64,000 nucleotides of DNA from Rubritepida flocculans DSM 14296. Lineage in GTDB: Bacteria > Pseudomonadota > Alphaproteobacteria > Acetobacterales > Acetobacteraceae. The notes beneath the pieces were generated by a model. The model saw only the letters and a program-made list of their open reading frames with translations. It was not told where the DNA came from and searched no databases. This document shows positions 51,720-59,786 of this stretch, one piece after another. The stretch lies in contig NZ_AUDH01000003.1 of NCBI RefSeq assembly GCF_000425365.1, positions 124,001 to 188,000 on the forward strand. Reading direction: 5' to 3'. Numbering within the stretch: position 1 is the first letter of the stretch; the number at the start of each line of letters is the position of its first letter. A program made the translations under genes and the position numbers.

Positions 51720-52388
51720 GTGCGGATTCTCTACCACCTCCCCCTCTCGCCCTATGCGCGCAAGGTGCGCCTCGCGCTCGCCGAGAAGCGCATCCCCTTC
51801 GAGCTCAAGACCGAGCGCGTCTGGGAACGGCGCGAGGAGTTCCTGGCGCTCAACCCCGCCGGCACCGTGCCCGTGCTGGTGGAGGAGAACGGGGTGGTGG
51901 TGGCCGACAGCTACGCCATCTGCGAATATCTCGACGAGGCCTATCCGGAGACGCCGCTGATGGGCCGGACCCTCGCCGAGCGCGCCGAGGTGCGCCGCCT
52001 CGTCGCCTGGTTCGACCAGCGCTTCGCCGAGGAGGTGACGCGCAAGCTGATCTGGGAGCGCCACCTCAAGCGGCCCCTCGGGCTCGGCGATCCCGATGCC
52101 GGGGTGATCCGGCAGGGCTATGCGAACCTCAAGCCGCATCTCGACATGATCGGCTGGCTGGCCGAGCACCGGCCCTGGCTCGCGGGGCCGAACCTCAGCC
52201 TCGCCGATTTCGCGGCGGCGGCGCATCTCTCCGCGCTCGACTACGCGAACGACGTGGACTGGAGCCACAACGAGAGCGCGAAGGACTGGTACAGCCGCGT
52301 GAAGTCCCGCCCCGCCTTCCGCCCCCTGCTGGCCGACCGGGTGACGGGCATGGAGCCGCCCCGGCACTACGCCGATCTGGACTTCTGA
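51720..52388 (+). CDS. fzlA: Glutathione S-transferase family protein, FzlA-like
   Basis: A 222-residue GST-fold protein: RILYHLPLSPYARKVRLALA, LNPAGTVPVLVEENGVVVAD and a C-terminal end HYADLDF. This layout closely recalls FzlA, the FtsZ-binding GST-like protein of Caulobacter and relatives that shapes the division filament rather than conjugating glutathione. It begins with GTG; no good ATG exists near, and the ribosome site is weak. Monocistronic between gltB and a TctC receptor. FzlA identity is from memory of the family, the GST fold itself is certain. Confidence 0.7.
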   Translation: MRILYHLPLSPYARKVRLALAEKRIPFELKTERVWERREEFLALNPAGTVPVLVEENGVVVADSYAICEYLDEAYPETPLMGRTLAERAEVRRLVAWFDQRFAEEVTRKLIWERHLKRPLGLGDPDAGVIRQGYANLKPHLDMIGWLAEHRPWLAGPNLSLADFAAAAHLSALDYANDVDWSHNESAKDWYSRVKSRPAFRPLLADRVTGMEPPRHYADLDF

Positions 52389-52464
52389 TCCGCGCGCCGC
52401 GATCTCCTTGATCGCCCGGGCGGCGATGCGGCAGGCTTTCCCCCGATAAAGAGGAGGAAACGCC

Positions 52465-53427
52465 ATGCCGCTCCGTCGCCGCGCCGCCCTTGGCGCATCC
52501 ATGCTCATGCTCGCCGCGCCGGGGCTTGCGCGGGCGCAGTCGGGGGCCATCCGCCTCGTGGTGGGTTTTCCGGCCGGGGGCGGGGTGGACGCCATCGCCC
52601 GGCCCGTGGCCCAGCGCTGGGCCGAGCGGCTCGGCCAGCCCGTGGTGATCGACAACCGGCCGGGCAACAACGGCAACATCGCCATGGACCATGTGGCGAA
52701 ATCCCCGCCGGACGGGATGACGCTGTTCCAGGGCAATGTGGGCAACCTCGCGATGACCCACGCCCTGTTCCCCAACCTGCCCTTCGACACCTCGCGCGAT
52801 TTCCGCGCGGTGGGGCAGCTCACCCTGGGCCCGCTCGTCTTCGCGGTGAATGCCGACAGCCCGATCCGCAGCCTCAACGACCTGGTGGCGGCGGCGCGCG
52901 CGCGGCCCGGGGCGCTGAACTTCGGCTCCGGCGGTTCGGGCGGGGTGCCGCATCTGGCCTTCGAGGTGTGGAAGCGCCAGGCGGGGGTGGACATCGTGCA
53001 TGTGCCCTATCGCGGCTCCGCCCCCGCGCTGCAGGATTTGCTGGGCGGGCGCATCGAGATGATGCTGGACGGCTACTCGCTGATGCGCGGCGCGCATGAG
53101 GGCGGGCGCGTGCGCGTCATCGCCATCACCTCGGCCGAGCGCCACCCGCAGCTTCCCCAGGTGCCCACGGTGAAGGAGCAGGGGCTCGACTGGGTGTTCA
53201 CGAGCTGGCAGGCCATCGTCGCCCCCGCCGCGACGCCAGCCGCCGTGCGCCAGCGCCTCGAGGACAATCTGCGCTGGTGCTTCGAGAACACCGACCTGCC
53301 GCGCGTGCTGACGGGCCTCGGCACCTTCCCGCGCTTCGCGCCGGGGGCGGAGGTGGACCGGATGATCCGCGAGGACCGCGCGCTCTGGACCAGCGTGGTG
53401 CGGGAGGCGAACATCACGGCGGATTGA
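52465..53427 (+). CDS. Bug/TctC-family tripartite tricarboxylate receptor
   Basis: A 320-residue periplasmic receptor with a signal peptide of about 24 residues (ending GLARAQ) and Bug marks VVGFPAGGGVDAIARPVAQ, VVIDNRPGNNGNIA, VPYRGSAPALQDLLGGRIE and PQLPQVPTVKEQGL. An orphan receptor without tctAB nearby. Its ribosome region, GGAGGAAACGCC at 52453-52464, is complementary over 12 nt to small RNA B of this window and over 10 nt to small RNA A, so it is a candidate sRNA target. Confidence 0.9.
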   Translation: MPLRRRAALGASMLMLAAPGLARAQSGAIRLVVGFPAGGGVDAIARPVAQRWAERLGQPVVIDNRPGNNGNIAMDHVAKSPPDGMTLFQGNVGNLAMTHALFPNLPFDTSRDFRAVGQLTLGPLVFAVNADSPIRSLNDLVAAARARPGALNFGSGGSGGVPHLAFEVWKRQAGVDIVHVPYRGSAPALQDLLGGRIEMMLDGYSLMRGAHEGGRVRVIAITSAERHPQLPQVPTVKEQGLDWVFTSWQAIVAPAATPAAVRQRLEDNLRWCFENTDLPRVLTGLGTFPRFAPGAEVDRMIREDRALWTSVVREANITAD

Positions 53428-53439
53428 CCGCCGCCGGTG

Positions 53440-53862
53440 TCAGAACAGCTCCAGCCGCGTGCGGGAGACGCGGAAGCCCCGCCCCTCGCGGTTCGTGCAG
53501 GAGAGGCCGGCCTCGTCGGATTCGCAGGCGATGGCGCGGCCGATCCAGCGCGCGCCATAGCCCAGGACGAAGGCCTCCTCGTCGCGCAGCGGCCGGCGCA
53601 CGCAGAGCAGCCGCGCGGGCCCCCGCGCGCCGAGGGCGAGGCTCGATCCCCAGTCGTCGCGGCAGCCCGGCGGGCGGGGCGGGGGGGTGTAGCTGCGCTC
53701 CTGCACGTCGCAGCGCATCCGGCCCTCCCGGAACAGGCAGTGGATGTTGCCCGAGGGCGTCTGGAACGCCGGAGGGGGCGTTTGTGGAAGCGGCTCGGCC
53801 GATGCTAGGAGCGGCGCCATCGCCCCAACGGCCAAGAGCGCCCGGAAGGCGGTCCAGATCAT
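53440..53862 (-). CDS. DUF6636-like secreted Cys-rich protein
   Basis: A 140-residue protein with a signal peptide (about 1-20, ending PLLASA). The body fits the DUF6636 pattern: [69 protein letters not shown], with six Cys likely in disulfides. Function unknown. ATG 53862 is used because the signal peptide starts there; a longer start at 53889 would overlap pgk. Divergent from pgk with a gap of 25 nt. Confidence 0.75.
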   Translation of the reverse strand: MIWTAFRALLAVGAMAPLLASAEPLPQTPPPAFQTPSGNIHCLFREGRMRCDVQERSYTPPPRPPGCRDDWGSSLALGARGPARLLCVRRPLRDEEAFVLGYGARWIGRAIACESDEAGLSCTNREGRGFRVSRTRLELF

Positions 53863-53887
53863 CGCGCTCCATCCCCAGGAACGAGCC

Positions 53888-55078
53888 ATGCCCTTCCGCA
53901 CTCTCGACAGTCTCGACCCGCGCGGCAAGCGGGTGCTGCTGCGCGCCGACCTGAACCTCCCGGTGAAGGATGGCCGGATCACGGACATGACGCGGATCGA
54001 GCGCCTCGCGCCCACCATCCGCGAGCTTTCGGAAAAGGGCGCGCGCGTCATCGTCTGCTCGCATTTCGACCGGCCCAAGGGCAGGCGCGTGCCGGAGATG
54101 TCCCTGCGGCCCATGCAGGCGGCCCTCTCCGAGACGCTCGGCCGGCCGGTGGGCTTCGTCGAGGACTGCGTGGGCCCCGAGGCCGAGGCCGCGGCCGCCG
54201 GGCTGGCCGATGGCGAGGTGCTGCTGCTGGAGAACACGCGCTTCCACGCCGGCGAGGAGAAGAACGACCCCGCGCTGGCTGAGGGGCTCGCGAAGCTCGC
54301 CGATGTCTTCGTCAACGACGCCTTCAGCGCGGCGCACCGCGCGCATGCGAGCACCGAGGGGGTGGCGCGGCTGCTGCCCGCCTATGCCGGGCGGCTGATG
54401 CAGGCGGAACTCGAGGCGCTGGAGGCCGCGCTGGGCTCGCCGCAGCGGCCGGTGGTGGCGATCGTGGGCGGGGCGAAGGTCAGCACCAAGCTCGATCTGC
54501 TGGGCAATCTCTCGCGCAAGGTGGATGTGCTGGCGATCGGCGGCGCGATGGCCAACACCTTCCTCGCCGCCCAGGGGCATGGGGTGGGGGCCTCGCTGCA
54601 GGAGGCGGAGATGCACGAGACCGCCCGGCGCATCCTGCAGGACGCGGCGGCGGCGGGCTGCGAGGTGCTGCTGCCGCGCGATCTCGTGGTGGCGGAGGGC
54701 TTCGCCGCGCACAGCCCGCACCGCGTGGTGGCGGTGGGCGCGGTGCCGGAGGGGATGATGGCGCTCGATGTCGGCCCCGCCACGGTGGCGGCGGTGAACG
54801 CGGCGCTGGCGGCGGCGCGCACCCTTGTCTGGAACGGCCCCTTCGGCGCCTTCGAACTGCCGCCCTTCGACGCCGCGACGGTGGCCGTGGCGCGCGAGGC
54901 GGCGCGGCTGACGGAGGCCGGCGCGCTGCGCTCCGTGGCCGGGGGCGGGGACACGGTCTCGGCGCTGCGCCACGCGGGGGTGGCGGAGCGGATGAGCTAT
55001 GTCTCCACCGCCGGGGGTGCCTTCCTCGAATGGCTGGAGGGCAAGACGCTGCCCGGCGTGGCGGCGCTGGAGGCTTAA
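53888..55078 (+). CDS. pgk: Phosphoglycerate kinase
   Basis: A 396-residue monomeric kinase transferring phosphate between 1,3-bisphosphoglycerate and ADP. Seen: [21 protein letters not shown] (substrate Asp and Arg residues), [54 protein letters not shown] and GGGDTVSAL. Length is normal. It stands alone here, without gap or fba next to it. Confidence 0.96.
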   Translation: MPFRTLDSLDPRGKRVLLRADLNLPVKDGRITDMTRIERLAPTIRELSEKGARVIVCSHFDRPKGRRVPEMSLRPMQAALSETLGRPVGFVEDCVGPEAEAAAAGLADGEVLLLENTRFHAGEEKNDPALAEGLAKLADVFVNDAFSAAHRAHASTEGVARLLPAYAGRLMQAELEALEAALGSPQRPVVAIVGGAKVSTKLDLLGNLSRKVDVLAIGGAMANTFLAAQGHGVGASLQEAEMHETARRILQDAAAAGCEVLLPRDLVVAEGFAAHSPHRVVAVGAVPEGMMALDVGPATVAAVNAALAAARTLVWNGPFGAFELPPFDAATVAVAREAARLTEAGALRSVAGGGDTVSALRHAGVAERMSYVSTAGGAFLEWLEGKTLPGVAALEA

Positions 55079-55234
55079 CGACTTCTCAACAATACAGCCG
55101 TTGGTTGCTGGAGTGTTAACGCGGGCCGGGCCCACCCTGCCCGCATGCGCCTCAACCGCCTCATCGCCGCCGCCGGTCGCTCCCAGGGTCGCGGATTTAC
55201 CGGATCTTCAGGGCTTGGCTGGACAGTGGCGCGC

Positions 55235-55444
55235 ATGATCAGCACCAACTCCCTGGCCGCCTTCACGCAGGAGGTGGCGCGCAACCGCCCCGTGACCGAG
55301 GCCGCGGCCAGCGCCGCGGTGCGCCGCAGCCCCGAGGCCCGGCCGCTGGATGCCGAGCCTGTGGCGCAGCGCCGGCTGGACGCCGTGCCGCCCCTGCCCA
55401 GCAAGCCCCTGCCCCGGGGCTCTCTGCTCGATTTGCGGGCATAA
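55235..55444 (+). CDS. Small hypothetical protein (69 aa)
   Basis: Reads ISTNSLAAFTQEVARNRPVT and continues with Ala/Arg/Pro-rich sequence to PRGSLLDLRA; no membrane segment. From ATG 55235 nearly all third codon positions are G or C, whereas the in-frame stretch from 55145 to 55234 has many A/T third positions, so the later start is favoured. The ribosome site is weak. No family recognised. The 156 nt between pgk and this gene are AT-richer (TTCTCAACAATACAG, GTTAAC) and may hold its promoter. Confidence 0.5.
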   Translation: MISTNSLAAFTQEVARNRPVTEAAASAAVRRSPEARPLDAEPVAQRRLDAVPPLPSKPLPRGSLLDLRA

Positions 55445-55578
55445 CGCCGCCATTCTGCGCGGCTTGCTGCGATATTTGTGCAAGTTTGCGGCGCTTTCCC
55501 GCAGCCGCGCCTTGCGGCGCTGCGTCATCGGTTCTTCACTCGCATGGAACACCCCCGTGTGACGAAAGGGTCTTGCCC

Positions 55579-56340
55579 ATGCGAAAGCTTCTCCTCGCCC
55601 TGGCCGCCGCGGGCGGCTTCGCGCTCGGCGGCCCCGCCCAGGCGCAGGTGGCGCTCGGCGAGACCGGGCTCACCGCGACGGTGACCGCCACCTACGCCAG
55701 CGACTATCTGTTCCGCGGCATCAGCCAGACCCGCAGCCGGATGGCCTATCAGCTCACCGGCGAGATCGAGCATTCGAGCGGCGTCTATGTGGGCGCCTTC
55801 ATCTCCAACGTCCGCTTCCTCGGCACGGATGCGCGGCAGGAGGTGGACGTCTTCGGCGGCTACCGCTTCACCGCCTTCGACACGAAGTTCGATTTCGGCG
55901 TGATCGGCTACCTCTATCCGGGCTACACGGCGCCGGCCGGGGCGGTTTCGCGCCTCGACTATTTCGAGGCCTATCTGAAGGTGACGCGCGAGATCGGGCC
56001 GGTGACGCTGCTCGGCACCCTCGCCGGTTCTCCGAGCTTCTTCGGCAACAGCGGCACGGGCATCTACATCGAGGGCGGCGCCGACTGGAAGACGGGCGTG
56101 TGGGATCTCACCCTGGGCGGCCGCGTGGGCTATCAGTGGATCGAGAACAACCGCCTCTTCGGCACGCCGGACTACGCCTGGTGGTCCATCAGCCTGACGC
56201 GCGAATTCCCGATCGAGCGGGTGGGCACCATCGTGGCCGCCATCGGCTACTACCAGACCTCCATCAGCGAGGGGCGCTGCGTGGGCGGGCAGAACATCTG
56301 CGGCGCCCGGGCGCTGGGCAGCATCTCTTTCCGGTTCTGA
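55579..56340 (+). CDS. TorF family putative porin
   Basis: A 253-residue outer-membrane protein. The signal peptide spans about 1-23 (ending PAQAQ). The start of the mature part, LTATVTATYASDYLFRGISQ, and the many alternating beta strands ending in GSISFRF (terminal Phe) match the TorF/Gcw_chp group of putative porins. Two Cys (RCVGGQNICGA) are near the end. AAAGGG precedes the ATG. Monocistronic. Substrate unknown. Confidence 0.85.
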   Translation: MRKLLLALAAAGGFALGGPAQAQVALGETGLTATVTATYASDYLFRGISQTRSRMAYQLTGEIEHSSGVYVGAFISNVRFLGTDARQEVDVFGGYRFTAFDTKFDFGVIGYLYPGYTAPAGAVSRLDYFEAYLKVTREIGPVTLLGTLAGSPSFFGNSGTGIYIEGGADWKTGVWDLTLGGRVGYQWIENNRLFGTPDYAWWSISLTREFPIERVGTIVAAIGYYQTSISEGRCVGGQNICGARALGSISFRF

Positions 56341-56423
56341 TTCAACTCCGACTGGCCGGCGTCGGGCTTGACCGCCGCCGGTCCTCCTGGCGAGGCTGGC
56401 TTCCCGACCGGAAGGCAGCCCGC

Positions 56424-57062
56424 ATGCGTTTCCCCGCCGCCCTCTCGCTGGCGCTGGCGCTCGCCGCCGCACCCGCCTCCGCGCAGGAGCGCCCCGCCCT
56501 CATCCCCGCGCGGGATGTCGCCATCACCTATCGGCTGCCCGGCGAGGGGGGCGAGATGCGCGTCGCCTGGCTCGCGGCGCGGCGGCTCATGCGGACGGAG
56601 CTGCCCGGCGGCCTCGGCTTCAGCGTGATGGACCCGGCCAGCGGCGCGGGCTTCCTGGCCATGACGCGCGAGCGGATGGTGATGGACATCACCCGCGCCC
56701 AGTTCCAGGGGCGCGGCCTGCTGCCGGGCGAGGACGCCCGCTTCACCCGGGAGGGGGAGGCGCGCATCCTGGGCCGCCCCTGCACCCTCTGGCGCGTCGA
56801 GCAGCAGGGCGAGGCGGGGCGCGTCTGCCTCACCCCGGAGGGGTTCGCCCTGCGCTCCGAAGCCCTCGGGCGGGAAGGGAGCCGGCTGGAGGCCGTGGCG
56901 CTCGACCTCGCCGCGCAGGATCCCGCCCGCTTCGAGCGGCCGCAGGGCTATCAGAGCCTGCGCCTGCCGCCGGCCGCCGCGCCCTCGGCCACCCCCGGCG
57001 GCGGAGGCTTGCCGCGCGGGACCGCCCTGCCGCCGCCCGGCCTCGTCATGCCCCCGCGATAG
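56424..57062 (+). CDS. Secreted hypothetical protein
   Basis: A 212-residue protein with a clear signal peptide (about 1-20, ending PASAQ). Mature part is beta-rich (VAITYRLPGEGGEMRVAW, RERMVMDITRA, GRPCTLWRVEQQGEAGRVCL with two Cys), resembling DUF4412-like periplasmic proteins, and ends in a Pro/Gly-rich tail. No firm family or function. It lies 83 nt after the porin gene, and may share its transcript. Confidence 0.65.
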   Translation: MRFPAALSLALALAAAPASAQERPALIPARDVAITYRLPGEGGEMRVAWLAARRLMRTELPGGLGFSVMDPASGAGFLAMTRERMVMDITRAQFQGRGLLPGEDARFTREGEARILGRPCTLWRVEQQGEAGRVCLTPEGFALRSEALGREGSRLEAVALDLAAQDPARFERPQGYQSLRLPPAAAPSATPGGGGLPRGTALPPPGLVMPPR

Positions 57063-57066
57063 GGGG

Positions 57067-57128
57067 GCATACCAGCGGCCGCTTGCTTCGACTCCTGATA
57101 CGGCCGGCATGACATGCCGACCGTATCA
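57067..57128 (+). repeat. Intergenic palindromic repeat, rearranged copy R5
   Basis: The two modules occur in changed order: GCATACCAGCGGCCGC followed by TTGCTTCGACTCC (about 57067-57095) is the reverse complement of the right arm of R2, and it is followed by the left hairpin TGATACGGCCGGCATG-A-CATGCCGACCGTATCA (57096-57128, 16-bp arms with one mismatch). The TGA here is not a gene stop. The rest of the gap, 57129-57240, holds no recognisable gene; TCGGCATGCCGA near 57198 may be a further fragment. Confidence 0.75.
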
Positions 57129-57240
57129 GTTACCCACCGGCGGTCCCGACCCGCCGTGGATGAAACTGTGGCACTATGGTTTGGCTGGTGGAGAGGTCGG
57201 CATGCCGATGGTGCGCCAGAGCCCGCGTGTCAGTTTCTGT

Positions 57241-58176
57241 CTAGGCGAGCACCCGGGCCAGGGTCTCGGGCGAGAGCGCCGCCCAGACCGGGTGCGGCTG
57301 CGCCGCCTCGCCCGTCGCGGCGCGCAGAAGCGCGAGGGCCCCCGAGAGCAGCGGCAGCCGCGCCTCCGCCCGGCCGGCCAGGGCCGTGAGGAAGGAGAGT
57401 CCCTCCAGCGTCGCGCCCAGCTCCGCCTCCGGCAGATCCCCGAGCCCGGCCAGCATCTCGTGCAGCGGCGGCACATGGCGGCGGCAGGCGGCGGCCAGGG
57501 TCTCGCGCTCGCGCCCCAGCGCGGCGAGCAGCCGCAGCGGCGCCTCCTCCAGCCGCGGGGGGGCGAGCAGCCGGGCCGCGCCGAAAAGCGGGGTGGGGTC
57601 CGCGAGGCCGGCGGCCAGCGGGTCCGCCAGCGCCGCGACCTCGAGGCCGAAGAGGCGCCCCAGCAGCCGCCCCATGGCCGGGGCGCCGGGCTGGCCCGCG
57701 ATCCACAGACGCGGGCGGGCGGCGCGGATGCTCACCCCGCCATCGGAATCGCGCCGCGCCGTCAGCGGCAGCACGGGCAGGGCGGCGATGCGCGGGATGC
57801 CGCCGCGATGGGCGAGCGTCTCGGCCATCAGGGCGGCGGCGAGCCCGCCCGCGGGGGCGAAGAGGATGGCGGGGTCGCCGCGCAGCGCCGCGGCGATGCG
57901 CTGCACCGCGACGGGCAGCAGCCGCGCCGGCAGGCAGACCAGCAGGACATCCGCCCCCTCGACGGCGCGGCCGAGATCGGCCGCCACGCGCAGCGGCCAG
58001 CGCCCGGCCAGCGCCCCGCGCGTCACCACATGGCCGAGAATATGGCGCGTGCCGCCGCCCCGGGGCGACCAGATCACCACGTCATGTCCGCGCGCGGAGG
58101 CGAGGGCCGCCATCGCGGTGCCGTGCGGGCCCGCGCCCAGCACGGCGACTCGAAGGGGCGGATCGGCCGGGGACAT
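57241..58176 (-). CDS. GpsA-like NAD(P)-dependent glycerol-3-phosphate dehydrogenase family protein
   Basis: A 311-residue protein with an N-terminal Rossmann fold (VAVLGAGPHGTAMAALASARG, VVIWSP, DVLLVCLPARLLP) and a helical C-terminal half. It resembles GpsA in layout, but the conserved catalytic Lys and the GPS/NP motifs of GpsA are not clear (APAGGLAAAL, LPVLPLTARR), so it is perhaps a degenerate or re-purposed paralogue. ATG 58176 is chosen; a TTG at 58212 is possible. Divergent from plsC. Confidence 0.6.
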   Translation of the reverse strand: MSPADPPLRVAVLGAGPHGTAMAALASARGHDVVIWSPRGGGTRHILGHVVTRGALAGRWPLRVAADLGRAVEGADVLLVCLPARLLPVAVQRIAAALRGDPAILFAPAGGLAAALMAETLAHRGGIPRIAALPVLPLTARRDSDGGVSIRAARPRLWIAGQPGAPAMGRLLGRLFGLEVAALADPLAAGLADPTPLFGAARLLAPPRLEEAPLRLLAALGRERETLAAACRRHVPPLHEMLAGLGDLPEAELGATLEGLSFLTALAGRAEARLPLLSGALALLRAATGEAAQPHPVWAALSPETLARVLA

Positions 58177-58303
58177 CGTCACGACACTGCCGCGCTGGAC
58201 CGCGCGCCGCAATCGCCCTCAACGGCTTGGGGAATGTGACGGATTCACCGTCCTGTCGCGCGGGCGTCATTGCCCTGCCCCGGAATGGGCGATAGCTCGC
58301 CGC

Positions 58304-59218
58304 ATGCGCACGGAACAGCCGGTCCTCCCCCCGAGCCAGCCCCCCAAGGCCCGCCGCCTGCGGCGGGGCCGTCCGCTCCGCTTCCGCCCGCGCCTGCCGG
58401 GTGCGGCCTGGAACGACGTGCTGGGCGAACGCCCGGTGGGCGGGCGTTTCCGCGCGGTGCGCCGAATCGTCACGGCGCTGCTGTTCACCCTGCCCTGCAT
58501 GGCGATCCAGGCCGTGCTGCTCTGGCTGCCGGGGCCCGCCAAGGACCATTTCCCGCGCTTCTATCACCGCACCCTCTGCCGGATCATCGGCCTCAGGCTG
58601 CGGGTGATCGGCACGCCGCACGGCCGGCCGCGCACGCTCTACGTCTCCAACCATTCCTCCTGGCTCGACATCCTGGTGCTGGGCGGGCTGCTGAACGCGC
58701 GCTTCGTCAGCAAGGCCGAGGTGGGGGACTGGCCGCTGATCGGCTGGATCGCGCGGCTCGGGCGAACCGTCTTCGTCAGCCGCGCGCGCGGCCGCACGGG
58801 CGGGGAGGCGCAGGAGATGCGCGCCCGGCTCGAGGAGGGGCAGAGCCTGATCCTCTTCCCCGAGGGCACGACGAGCGACGGCACCCGGGTGCTGCCCTTC
58901 CGCTCCACCTTCTTCGCCGTCGCGGGCTCGGCCGAGGCGGTGCAGCCCGTCACGGTGGTGTATGACCGGCTGGGCGGGCTGCCGCTCGGCCGGCGCGACC
59001 GGCCCCTCTTCGCCTGGTATGGCGACATGGAGACGGGCAGCCACGCCTGGCGGCTGCTGCGGCGCACGGGCACGCGCGTCACCGTGGTGATGCACGAGGT
59101 GCTGGCCCCGGATTCCGTTCCCGATCGCAAGGCGCTGGCGGCGCGGGTGGGGCGCACGGTGACCGAGACGGCCGCGCTGCTGCGGCAGAACCGCGAGGTG
59201 ACGCCGCGCGCGGCGTGA
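58304..59218 (+). CDS. 1-acyl-sn-glycerol-3-phosphate acyltransferase family protein
   Basis: A 304-residue membrane-bound acyltransferase. HX4D is NHSSWLD (His117, Asp122), FPEGTTSDG sits at 185-193, and a membrane helix precedes (about 54-75). It should acylate lysophosphatidate in phospholipid synthesis, though OlsA-type lyso-ornithine lipid acylation is an alternative. N-terminal 50 residues are Arg/Pro-rich and unusual. A bidirectional terminator follows at 59317. Confidence 0.88.
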   Translation: MRTEQPVLPPSQPPKARRLRRGRPLRFRPRLPGAAWNDVLGERPVGGRFRAVRRIVTALLFTLPCMAIQAVLLWLPGPAKDHFPRFYHRTLCRIIGLRLRVIGTPHGRPRTLYVSNHSSWLDILVLGGLLNARFVSKAEVGDWPLIGWIARLGRTVFVSRARGRTGGEAQEMRARLEEGQSLILFPEGTTSDGTRVLPFRSTFFAVAGSAEAVQPVTVVYDRLGGLPLGRRDRPLFAWYGDMETGSHAWRLLRRTGTRVTVVMHEVLAPDSVPDRKALAARVGRTVTETAALLRQNREVTPRAA

Positions 59219-59316
59219 CGGGTTCGCGGCGCGAGTCGGGGAGGGCGCCCGCATCCCCGCGGGCCGCGCCGGGCCTGTTCGGCTCCGTCCCGATTGCGCC
59301 AGCCGGTGCCGCTGCC

Positions 59317-59365
59317 AAAAAAAGAGGCGGCCGCCGGTGATCTCACCGCCTGCCGCCTATCTTTT
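59317..59365. terminator. Bidirectional intrinsic terminator after the acyltransferase gene
   Basis: AGGCGGC (59325-59331) pairs with GCCGCCT (59352-59358), with an inner CGGTGA/TCACCG stem. An A7 run (59317-59323) lies before and ATCTTTT after, so it could stop transcription from either side. It lies about 100 nt after the acyltransferase stop. Confidence 0.65.
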
Positions 59366-59454
59366 AGTCATTCCCGGGGTTTTCGCCGGGATTTTCGCCG
59401 TCTGGCGGGCCGTTTCGGCGTTGAGCCCCCCCGGTCCTTTGCGGCAATGTCGGG

Positions 59455-59544
59455 TCAGAGAGAGGGTTTTCCTCTTTCTGCCGTGTGACTGGCGTTTCCT
59501 CCCTAAACTCGGGCCGCCCCCTCGCGGGGTGGCCCTTTCTTTTT
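59455..59544 (+). ncRNA. Small RNA B, alphar8/MmgR-like
   Basis: About 90 nt inside a 568-nt gap. Order: 5' stem-loop CAGAGAGAGG (59456-59465) with CCTCTTTCTG (59471-59480), one G-U, loop GTTTT; an unpaired part with CGTTTCCTCCCTAAACTCGG (59493-59512), identical over 20 nt to small RNA A; then a terminator (59511-59544). A weak promoter, GTTGAG (59420-59425) with an AT-poor -10 region near GGCAAT, lies upstream, so the 5' end is approximate. GGCGTTTCCTCC (59491-59502) is complementary to the ribosome region of the TctC gene at 52465. The remainder of the gap to proS (59545-59786) shows no gene. Confidence 0.78.
59511..59544 (+). terminator. Intrinsic terminator of small RNA B
   Basis: GGGCCGCCCC (59511-59520) pairs with GGGGTGGCCC (59526-59535), one G-U, loop CTCGC, followed by TTTCTTTTT (59536-59544). 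Confidence 0.88.
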
Positions 59545-59786
59545 CGTAAATGGTTCCGGGGGCGAGTTTCAAGCCTTTTCTTGCCCGATCAACGTGGTGC
59601 GGCGCAGCATTCTTGCGCAGTTCGGTGCGAAAAAGAAACGAGTTCCATGCCCCATGCCGTCGCCTGCACGCCGCCGCGCCCCCGCCCGGCCGCGGGGCCG
59701 GGCTGGACGCGGCCGGCCGTCGGGGACAGAAGCCCCGGAATCGCGGTAGCCTCCGCCTGCCGCCGCCTGAGAGGGGAACCCACGAC

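Noticed and set aside
46962-52994. A 2010-codon open frame on the minus strand opposite gltD and gltB
   Set aside because: It is the mirror of two long GC-rich genes; its product is a His/Arg/Gly-rich string without domains. Such antisense frames arise where third positions are nearly always G or C.
55079-55234. TTAA motifs after pgk as a CtrA-binding site
   Set aside because: The TTAA half-sites (TTAACG near 55076 and GTTAAC near 55116) are far apart, not at the 7-nt spacing of TTAA-N7-TTAA.
57129-57240. Possible RNA gene or IS end between R5 and the GpsA-like gene
   Set aside because: No cloverleaf, terminator, inverted terminal repeat or transposase frame could be built from it.
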